Of a DNA stretch of 64,000 bases, positions 50,031 to 58,300 are shown piece after piece. This DNA is from Streptomyces sp. SID13726 (GTDB lineage Bacteria; Actinomycetota; Actinomycetes; Streptomycetales; Streptomycetaceae): positions 186,001-250,000 of the forward strand of contig NZ_JAAGLY010000001.1 of assembly GCF_010548375.1 (NCBI RefSeq). Reading direction: 5' to 3'. The position numbers and the translations under genes are program-made. The notes under the pieces were generated by a model. The model worked only from the letters and a program-made list of their open reading frames with translations. It was not told the origin of the DNA and did no database searches. Numbering within the stretch: position 1 is the first letter of the stretch; each line of letters starts with the position of its first letter.

Positions 50031-52570
50031 GCGGGACACGGACCGAAGGACGGGTACTGCCCGTCACCGACCTCTCCCTCGTCGTCCTCGTCGGCGCCTC
50101 CGGCTCCGGCAAGTCCACCTTCGCGCACCGGCACTTCAAGCCCACCGAGGTGATCTCCTCGGACTTCTGCCGGGGCCTGGTCTCCGACGACGAGAACGAC
50201 CAGGGCGCCACCAAGGACGCCTTCGACGTCCTGCACTACATCGCGGGCAAGCGCCTGGCGGCCGGCCGCCGCACGGTCGTCGACGCGACCAGCGTGCAGT
50301 CCGACTCCCGGCGGCAGTTGATCGACCTGGCCAGGCAGTACGACGTGCTGCCCATCGCCATCGTCCTGGACGTCCCCGAGGAGGTGTGCGCCGAACGCAA
50401 CGCGGGCCGCAGCGACCGCGCCGACATGCCGGTCCGGGTCATCAAGCGGCACATCCGCGAACTCCGCCGCTCCATCCGCCACTTGGAGCGCGAGGGCTTC
50501 CGCAAGGTGCACGTCCTGCGCGGGGTCGAGGCCGTCGAGCACGCCACCGTCGTCACCGAGAAGCGCTTCAACGACCTGACCCACCTCACCGGACCCTTCG
50601 ACATCGTCGGCGACATCCACGGCTGCGCCGCCGAACTGGAGTCCCTGCTCGGCAAGTTGGGCTACACCGACGGCGTCCACCCCGAGGGCCGTACCGCGCT
50701 CTTCGTCGGCGACCTCGTCGACCGCGGCCCGGACAGCCCCGGTGTGCTGCGCCGTGTGATGTCGATGGTCAAGTCGGGCAACGCGCTGTGCGTGCCGGGC
50801 AACCACGAGAACAAGTACGGCCGTCACCTCAAGGGGCGCAAGGTCCAGCACACCCACGGCCTCGCGGAGACCATCGAGCAGATGGAGACCGAGTCGGACG
50901 AGTTCCGGGCCGAGGTACGGGAGTTCATCGACGGACTCGTCAGCCACTACGTCCTCGACGGCGGCCGGCTGGTCGTCTGTCACGCCGGCCTGCCCGAGAA
51001 GTACCACGGCCGCACCTCGGGCCGGGTCCGCTCGCACGCGCTGTACGGCGACACCACCGGCGAGACCGACGAGTTCGGGCTGCCCGTGCGCTACCCGTGG
51101 GCGGAGGACTACCGCGGCCGGGCCGCCGTGGTCTACGGCCACACCCCGGTACCGGAGGCGACCTGGCTCAACAACACCATCTGCCTGGACACCGGAGCCG
51201 TGTTCGGCGGCAAGCTCACCGCGCTGCGCTGGCCGGAGCGCGAGCTGGTCGACGTGGCGGCGGAGCAGGTCTGGTACGAGCCGACCAGGCCGCTGCGGTC
51301 CGAGGCCCCCGGCGGGCACGACGGCCGGCCGCTGGACCTCGCCGACGTGCACGGCCGCAGGGCCGTCGAGACCCGGCACCAGGGCCGGGTCGCGGTCCGC
51401 GAGGAGAACGCGGCCGCTGCCCTGGAGGTCATGAGCCGCTTCGCGGTGGACCCGAGGCTGCTGCCGTACCTGCCGCCGACGATGGCCCCGACGGCGACGT
51501 TGCACGTGGAGGGCTACCTGGAGCACCCGGCTGAGGCGTTCGCGCAGTACGCGGCGGACGGTGTCGAGCGGGTCGTGTGCGAGGAGAAGCACATGGGTTC
51601 GCGCGCGGTGGCCCTGGTCTGCCGGGACGCGGAGACGGCCCGCAAGCGCTTCGGCGTGGACGGTCCGACCGGGTCCCTGTACACCCGTACGGGCCGCCCG
51701 TTCTTCGACGACGCCTCGGTGACGGAGGAGATCCTCGACCGGGTCCGCACGGCGGTCGGCGAGGCGGGCCTGTGGTCCGAACTCGACACCGACTGGCTGC
51801 TGTTGGACGCCGAGCTGATGCCCTGGTCGCTGAAGGCCTCCGGCCTGCTGCGGTCGCAGTACGCCGCGGTGGGCGCCGCGTCCGGCGCGGTGTTCCCGGA
51901 CGCGCTGTCCGCGCTGAAGGGCGCGGCGGACCGCGGGGTGGACGTCAACGACCTGCTGGCCCGCCAGCGCGAACGGGCGGACACGGCAGGCGCGTTCACC
52001 GACGCGTACCGCCGCTACTGCTGGACCACCGAGGGCCTGGACGGCGTACGCCTGGCACCGTTCCAGATCCTCGCGGTCCAGGGCCGCAGCCTCGCCGCAC
52101 TTCCGCACGACGGCCAACTGGCCCTGCTGGACCGGCTGGTGGAGCACGACAGTACCGGCCTCCTCCAGACCACCCGCCGGCTCCTGGTCGACACCGCCGA
52201 CCCGGAGTCCGTCCGGGCGGGCGTCGACTGGTGGCTGGAGATGACCGGCCGAGGCGGCGAGGGCATGGTCGTCAAGCCGCTCGGCGCCCTGGTCCGCGGC
52301 CCGGAGGGCCGTCTCGTCCAGCCCGGCGTCAAGTGCCGCGGCCGCGAGTACCTCCGGATCATCTACGGCCCCGAGTACACCCGCCCCGAGAACCTCGACC
52401 GCCTGCGCAAGAGGTTCCTCAACCACAAGCGCTCCCTCGCGATCCGCGAGTACGCCCTGGGCCTGGAGGCCCTGGACCGTCTCGCCGAGGGCGAGCCGCT
52501 GTGGCGGGTGCACGAAGCGGTGTTCGGGGTGCTGGCCCTGGAGTCCGAGCCGGTGGACCCACGGCTGTGA
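50027..52570 (+). CDS. pnkp: Polynucleotide kinase-phosphatase-ligase (RNA repair)
   Basis: An 847-aa protein with all three modules. Kinase: P-loop GASGSGKST at 23-31. Phosphatase (metallophosphoesterase): GDIHG at 195, GDLVDRG at 228, GNHE at 258 and GHTPVPE near 374. Adenylyltransferase (ligase): Lys 521 in EEKHMGSR, later GEGMVVKP and VKCRGREYLRIIYGPEYT. With Hen1 it heals and seals broken RNA, mainly tRNA cut by ribotoxins: 5' phosphorylation, 2',3'-phosphate removal, adenylation, then joining together with methylation. Length is close to the usual 850-870 aa. It overlaps hen1 and is followed after 170 bp by the VMAP operon. Confidence 0.96.
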   Translation: MSGTRTEGRVLPVTDLSLVVLVGASGSGKSTFAHRHFKPTEVISSDFCRGLVSDDENDQGATKDAFDVLHYIAGKRLAAGRRTVVDATSVQSDSRRQLIDLARQYDVLPIAIVLDVPEEVCAERNAGRSDRADMPVRVIKRHIRELRRSIRHLEREGFRKVHVLRGVEAVEHATVVTEKRFNDLTHLTGPFDIVGDIHGCAAELESLLGKLGYTDGVHPEGRTALFVGDLVDRGPDSPGVLRRVMSMVKSGNALCVPGNHENKYGRHLKGRKVQHTHGLAETIEQMETESDEFRAEVREFIDGLVSHYVLDGGRLVVCHAGLPEKYHGRTSGRVRSHALYGDTTGETDEFGLPVRYPWAEDYRGRAAVVYGHTPVPEATWLNNTICLDTGAVFGGKLTALRWPERELVDVAAEQVWYEPTRPLRSEAPGGHDGRPLDLADVHGRRAVETRHQGRVAVREENAAAALEVMSRFAVDPRLLPYLPPTMAPTATLHVEGYLEHPAEAFAQYAADGVERVVCEEKHMGSRAVALVCRDAETARKRFGVDGPTGSLYTRTGRPFFDDASVTEEILDRVRTAVGEAGLWSELDTDWLLLDAELMPWSLKASGLLRSQYAAVGAASGAVFPDALSALKGAADRGVDVNDLLARQRERADTAGAFTDAYRRYCWTTEGLDGVRLAPFQILAVQGRSLAALPHDGQLALLDRLVEHDSTGLLQTTRRLLVDTADPESVRAGVDWWLEMTGRGGEGMVVKPLGALVRGPEGRLVQPGVKCRGREYLRIIYGPEYTRPENLDRLRKRFLNHKRSLAIREYALGLEALDRLAEGEPLWRVHEAVFGVLALESEPVDPRL

Positions 52571-52740
52571 ACCGGACTTCCACAGCGCTGTAGCGATCAA
52601 TTCCGGTCAGGGTTGTTCCCCCAGGGACGATCCTGGCCGGACGACGCGCTTCCGATCCCATGAGTCCCTGGTTAACCGCTGGTTGCCGTGCTAACTTCGC
52701 TGGTCGGTCAGGCAGGTGTACCGGCTCAGGGGGAAAGTCG

Positions 52741-54291
52741 GTGACGACAGGCGCGGGGGTCGGTGGACCCGAGGGCGGATCCGGGCGCGCGCACGTCCCG
52801 TTACTGATGCTGGAGCTGACCAACTCCCTCAGCGCGCTCGGCTGCATGGAGGACCCCCAGAGCCGGCTCCGCTTCGGCGACATCCTCGGCGAACTGCTGG
52901 GCCGTCAGATCGACCTGCGCGGCGTGAAGTTGCGCGAGGACGTAGTCGTTCTGGTCCGTTCCGCACTGAACGTCACGGACGGGCAGCGCGTACTGGTCGA
53001 GGTGGTGCGCATCCTCGAGGGAGAGGCCGCCGGCGACCAACTGGAGCAGTTGCTGGCCCAGTACCTCGCGCCCGCCAAGTCCGTGTCCCTGAAGGGCGGC
53101 CCGCTCAGCGACGGCGACGAGAGCGGCGCCCGCGCGGTCCTCGCGATGGGCGAACTGCCCGCCCCGCAGCTGCGCGACGACCTGGTCGAGGAACTCAACG
53201 GGCTCAGCCTCCCCATCGGGCTCTCGCCGGAGCGGCTGTTCACCTACGTCCTCGACTGCGCCGTACAGGCGGACCACCTGCCGCCGGCCGTCCTCCTCCT
53301 CGACTGCGCGGCCCCGCTCGCCGCACCGGGCCACGGCACCGCCCTCGCGAACTGGGCCCAGGACTGGGCCCGGCGCAACGGCCTCGGCGAGCAGCTGGCG
53401 GCCCGCCGCACGGCGCGCGCCGAGACGCCGTACGACCCGGACGTCCCACGGTGCGTGATCATCGCGGTCGAACCGGCCCGCGACGGCACCGACGACATCG
53501 TCGTACGCCAGTGGTTCAACAGCGTGCCGGGACACTGGAGCCCGCTGCCGGGGGAGCCCGTCACCACCACCCTGGACGAACTCGGACCGGCGGTCGAGGG
53601 CGCGCTGCGCCAGAACGCCAGGCTCTGGCACGCCCCGCCCGGGCCGAACGCCTCGGGCCGTCAGCAACCGCCCCTGTACATCGAGTTCGTGCTGCCCTAC
53701 GAACTGCTCAACCACGACGTGGCCGGCCTGACGTACCGGATCGGCGACGGGGAGCCGATGCCGCTCAGTCTCAAGTACGGGGTGCATCTGCGCAGTCTGG
53801 AGCGGATGCGGGCAGACGACCCGCTCTGGCGCGACCAGTGGCTCGAACGCTGGAACACCCTGCGTGCGCACGGCGTCCTGGCGCACGGCTGGCCCGATCC
53901 CGACATCGAGAGCGTCGTGATGTGGCAGCGCAGGCTCGCCGGGGAAGCCATGCATACGGCGGTCGTTCTCGACTCGCCCACGGACGCGGTCTCCCAGGCG
54001 GCGCTCAAGGCCGCCATCGCGGAAGGGATAGGACTCGCGGTCTGGGACCGGGCCGGCGTCTTCGCGGAGGCGGGCCGACAGAAGATGAGTGCCGTGTTCG
54101 CCTCCGTCCAGAAACCCGTCCAGATCCCCATGGCCGTCCACCGACTGCGCCAGAAGGCCGAGAGCCAGAACCAGGGACCGGCCGAACTCCATCTCAAGGA
54201 CATCGGCTTCCTCTGGGACGATCCCACCCGCCCCGTCGACTTCCAGCCCGCCGATCCCGGCGATCTCACGAACAAGGAGGCACCTGCATGA
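52741..54291 (+). CDS. VMAP protein with EAD-like N-terminus (vWA-MoxR-associated protein)
   Basis: A 516-aa protein (GTG start after AGGGGGA). Residues about 18-105, LLMLELTNSLSALGCMEDP and onwards to VRILEGEAAGDQLEQLL, look like an effector-associated domain (EAD2 type). A VMAP middle region follows (PQLRDDLVEELNGLSLPIGL), and about 300-505 is the VMAP-C domain, ending in the typical FLWDDPTRPVDF. In VMAP systems this protein couples a MoxR ATPase and a third, vWA-containing component to an effector. Codon 21 is TTA (52801-52803), one of two in-frame TTA codons I found, implying need for the BldA tRNA. First gene of a tight three-gene operon. Confidence 0.8.
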   Translation: MTTGAGVGGPEGGSGRAHVPLLMLELTNSLSALGCMEDPQSRLRFGDILGELLGRQIDLRGVKLREDVVVLVRSALNVTDGQRVLVEVVRILEGEAAGDQLEQLLAQYLAPAKSVSLKGGPLSDGDESGARAVLAMGELPAPQLRDDLVEELNGLSLPIGLSPERLFTYVLDCAVQADHLPPAVLLLDCAAPLAAPGHGTALANWAQDWARRNGLGEQLAARRTARAETPYDPDVPRCVIIAVEPARDGTDDIVVRQWFNSVPGHWSPLPGEPVTTTLDELGPAVEGALRQNARLWHAPPGPNASGRQQPPLYIEFVLPYELLNHDVAGLTYRIGDGEPMPLSLKYGVHLRSLERMRADDPLWRDQWLERWNTLRAHGVLAHGWPDPDIESVVMWQRRLAGEAMHTAVVLDSPTDAVSQAALKAAIAEGIGLAVWDRAGVFAEAGRQKMSAVFASVQKPVQIPMAVHRLRQKAESQNQGPAELHLKDIGFLWDDPTRPVDFQPADPGDLTNKEAPA

Positions 54292-55385
54292 GTGCCCAGG
54301 AGCAGACTGAGCCCAACGGCTGGCGGGTCTTCCACGGCACGGGCAACGCCCCGGACACCCCTCCCGACCTGCACGAGGCACCGCCGTGGCGCCGATTCGG
54401 CGGTGCGCCGTCGCTGCCCGTGCCCGCGGCCGACCCCGAGGCGGCCCGCCGTCGTCTCGGTCCCGGTGACGTCAGCCTGTGCCTGCGCGAGGAGGACGTC
54501 GACGTCGTCAACGCCGCGCTGCTGCTGCGCAGGCCGCTGCTGATCACCGGCCCGCCCGGCGTCGGCAAGTCCACCCTCGCCTATCTGATCTCCCGTGAAC
54601 TCGGGCTGGGCCGGGTCCTGGAGTGGAACATCGTCAGCCGCACCGAACTGCGGAGCGGCCTCTACACCCACGACGCCATGGGGCGCGCCCAGGCCATCGC
54701 CGCCTGGCGGGCCGGACTGCGCAGCGCGGCGGCCCTGGAGACCGACGAGGCACCGGTCGCCGAGGCCCCCGGGGTCAACACCGCGCCTTCCTCAAATCAT
54801 CGTCAACATCCCCCGGTCATAGGCGACTTCATCACCCTGGGACCGCTCGGCACCGCTCTGCTGCCCTACGATCGACCCCGGGTGCTTCTTGTCGACGAGC
54901 TCGACAAGAGCGACATCGACCTGCCGAACGACCTGCTGCACGTCCTGGAGAACGGAAGCTATGAAGTCCCGGAGCTGGTACGCGACGCCGCGGACACCGC
55001 GCGCGTGCGCACCGACGACCCGGGCTGCCACGCCGAGATCCGTGACGGACGGGTCGAGTGCCGGGAGTTCCCGGTCGTGGTGATCACCAGTAACGGGGAG
55101 CGAGAATTTCCCGCGGCCTTCAGACGGCGCTGTCTGCCCCTGGAGATGCGCACGCCCACCAGGGAGCAACTTCTGGCCATGGTCGAGGGACACCTCGGGA
55201 TCCGGCCGCATGGCACGGAAGTGCTGGTGGACGAGTTCGTACAAAGGGTGCAGGCCGGTGGTACCCATTCGCTCGACCAGCTACTGAACGCTGTCCAGAT
55301 GACTACGGCGGGTGGTTTCCAGGCGGAAGGTGACGGGCGTACGCTCGTGGAAATGCTCCTGCGCGACCTCGCGAAGGGCCGCTGA
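54288..55385 (+). CDS. MoxR-type AAA+ ATPase of the ternary system
   Basis: A 365-aa ATPase. Walker A GPPGVGKST at about residue 88, the following strand VLEWNIVSRTELRSGLYTHDAMGR, Walker B VLLVDELDKSD at about 199, sensor 1 VVVITSNGEREFPAAFRRRC, consistent with the MoxR/AAA_5 class in VMAP systems. The ATG overlaps the VMAP stop (ATGA) behind AAGGAGG. An extra low-conservation insert (about 150-175) carries Pro/Asn. It probably remodels or activates the VMAP/third-component complex using ATP. No TTA codon seen. Confidence 0.88.
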   Translation: MSAQEQTEPNGWRVFHGTGNAPDTPPDLHEAPPWRRFGGAPSLPVPAADPEAARRRLGPGDVSLCLREEDVDVVNAALLLRRPLLITGPPGVGKSTLAYLISRELGLGRVLEWNIVSRTELRSGLYTHDAMGRAQAIAAWRAGLRSAAALETDEAPVAEAPGVNTAPSSNHRQHPPVIGDFITLGPLGTALLPYDRPRVLLVDELDKSDIDLPNDLLHVLENGSYEVPELVRDAADTARVRTDDPGCHAEIRDGRVECREFPVVVITSNGEREFPAAFRRRCLPLEMRTPTREQLLAMVEGHLGIRPHGTEVLVDEFVQRVQAGGTHSLDQLLNAVQMTTAGGFQAEGDGRTLVEMLLRDLAKGR

Positions 55386-55386
55386 A

Positions 55387-58300
55387 TTGAAGGGCACTCC
55401 CAAGGAGCACGCATCCGGGCTCGGCGACGGATTCCCCGTTTCGGGGTCGTCGCCTCCTTCGGCGTTCCCGCGGACCGCCGAAGAGCACAGCGAGCAGGGA
55501 GCGTCCGTCCAGGCTGCCCCGGAGGAGGCCGCGGCGCGCTGGCAGGAGGTCGCCGACGCGGTCTGGCTCGCCGCCCACTGGGACCGCCACGGCGGCCCGG
55601 CGGGCAGCACGCCGGCCCAGGGCACGGAACAGGACGGCTCCGGATCGTCCGCGGAGACACGGCCCGGCGCGGACCTCCGGGACCCGGCCGACGTACGACG
55701 TCCCCGTACGCCCGCTCCCACCGACACCCCGGACGCCTCCGACGCCGTACGACCGCAGGGGCCGGCCCTCGCCGAAGAGGGCGGGCTCGCCGCGCGGTCG
55801 CCCTCGCCCGCGGACCGGGCCCCGAGCCGGTCCGGCGAACCGGCACACGGGCCGCGGTTGTTACCCGATGCCCAGGGCGACATCACCCTGTACGTCGGTC
55901 AGCCGCTGCTGCCCGACGAGTCCGGACCGCGGCCCGGCCCTGGCCGCACCACCGCGCTTCTCGCGCGCGCCCTGCACGACCTTGCGCGCCGCATCCCTTC
56001 CCGCGACACCCTGGAACTGGACGAGGAGACCACCGCCGAGCAGGGAGTCGTGGACGGCATGTGGATGCCCTTTCTCCGGCCCGCCCGTACCTCCGCCTTC
56101 GACCTGGTCCTGCTCACCGACGACGCGCCCACCATGCGGATCTGGCAGGAGACCGCCGACCGGCTCGCCCGGGCCGCGGAGCACAGCGGTGCCTTCCGGG
56201 GCGTACGCACCGTCCAGGTGAACGTGCCGCGCACCGGTGACGCGACCCTGCGCCGGCCCGCGGGTCCGGCCGCCGCCGACCCCGCCGAACTGCTCGACGG
56301 CCGCGGCGGACGCGTCTTCCTGGTGGTCACCGACGGGCTCGCCCACGGCTGGGCCTCCCCGGCAGCCGACGACCTGCTCAGCCGCCTCGCGCACGCCGGA
56401 CCCACCGCCGTGGTCCACCTCCTGCCACCGCACCTTCGGCACCGCTCCTCGCTCTACCCGTACCAGGCGGTCCTGGAGGCCGGCGGCTTCGGTGCCACCA
56501 ACGACGCCCTCGGGCACTGGACACCGGACCCGCTGCGCCCCCTGCCGGAGGGCGGCGACGACTCCGTACCGGTGCCCGTGCTGTCCATGAAGCCCGGCTC
56601 GCTGGCCGCCTGGGCCGACCTGGTCACCGGGGAACGCGGAGTTCGCCGCACCCTGCCCGTGCTGCTGGCCGGCACCCTGACCAAGGGCGGCCCCGCGCCC
56701 GGTCTGCGGGCCCCGCGTTTTCCGCGCGCCGCCAAGGCCGCCGTGCGCCGCTTCTTCACCCTTGCCACCCCGGCCGCGCGCAGGCTCGCCACCCAACTCG
56801 CCGCGATCCCCTTCGACTTCGACCTCGTCGAGCAGCTGCGCCGCCGCACCATGCCGGAGACCGGCCCCGACCATCTCGCCGAGATCCTGATGGGCGGGCT
56901 GATCGACTGGGACGGCGGCGGCGAGGGCCGGCCCGAGTTCGCCGACGGGGTACGCGAGGAACTGCTCGCGACGACGACCCGCAGTCAACTGGCGCACACC
57001 ATCAGGGTGGTGGGGGAGTTGCCCGCCGCGGGGACGCGCGGTGTCGCGCTGCGCGCCGCCCTGCGCGACCCGCTGGGTGCCCGGCTGCCCGATCCGGAGG
57101 AGCGGGGCTGGGCACGCAGTGAGCTCGCGGTGATGCACGCGCTGTCGGGCCCCTACTCCGAACGTGCGAAGCGCATAGAACCAAGTCTGGCCAGGCCCGG
57201 GATCGCTGCGGCCGAACGAGTGGGCTCCGGTTTGTCCCCAGGTACACCCACTGAGGTGAACCCTGTGGACGTCGGCGCGTCACCCGGCGACCCAGCGGCG
57301 AGTGATCCAGCGTCGAACGAACCCGACTCGTCTGGAGAACCCGTGCCGCTGCTGACCGATGCCCAACAAGATGCCCTGGAGGCTGAGCCGCTCATGCCGA
57401 GCACCACGACTGCGACGCCCGCCCTACTGGTGAACGTTCCGCTGCGGAACACCTCGTTCGTCGGCCGGCAGGCGCTGCTGAGGGCCGTGGAGGAGCAGCT
57501 GGGTGCCCAGGACACGGCAGCCGTACTGCCGCACGCGCTGCACGGACTGGGTGGTGTCGGCAAGTCCCAGCTGGCGCTGGAGTACATCTACACCCACCAG
57601 TACGACTACCGGGTGATCTGCTGGATCCCGGCCGAGCGTGAGAGCCTCATCCTGGCCGCGCTCTCCTCCCTCGCGGCCCAGCTGGGTGTGGCCCCGACCG
57701 GTGCGGACAGCCTGGGCGCGCCCGCCGCCAACACCGCCGTACCCGCCGTCATGGAGGCACTGCGCTCCGGAGCGCCGTACGACAAGTGGCTGCTCGTCTT
57801 CGACAACGCCGAAGATGTCGAGGCGGTGCGCAACTACTTCCCGACCAACGGTCCTGGCAAGGTCATCGTCACCTCCCGCAACCGGGCTTGGGAGCGGGTG
57901 GCGACCCCGCTGCCGGTGAACGTCTTCGAGCGTCAGGAATCCGTCGAGCTGCTGCAGAAGCGCTCGCCCGACCTGAGCGGGGAGGACGCCGAACGGCTCG
58001 CCGAGGCCCTGGGCGACCTGCCGCTCGCGGTCGAGCAGGCCGGTGCCTGGCGGGCCGTCACCGGCATGCTCGTCGACGAGTACCTCGACCTCCTCGACCA
58101 GCGCAGCCCCGAGATCCTCGAACTCGACCCCAACCCCGACTACCCGGTCTCCGTCGCCGCCGCCTGGGACATCTCGCTGGGGCGGATCCTGGAGAACAAC
58201 CCGGGCGCCCGCCAACTGCTCGACATCTGCGCCAGCATGGCGCCCGAGCCCATCCCGCGCTCCATGCTGCGCGGCAGCCGGGGCGTCAGCATTACGCCCG

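Noticed and set aside
48552..52570. tRNA ligase/RtcB or phage T4-type Pnkp-Rnl system
   Set aside because: Three-domain Pnkp with bacterial Hen1 is clearly the bacterial type; no RtcB or T4 Rnl motifs and no phage genes nearby.
49907..52600. 897-codon minus-strand ORF across pnkp
   Set aside because: Antisense shadow caused by high GC; pnkp motifs are intact on the plus strand.
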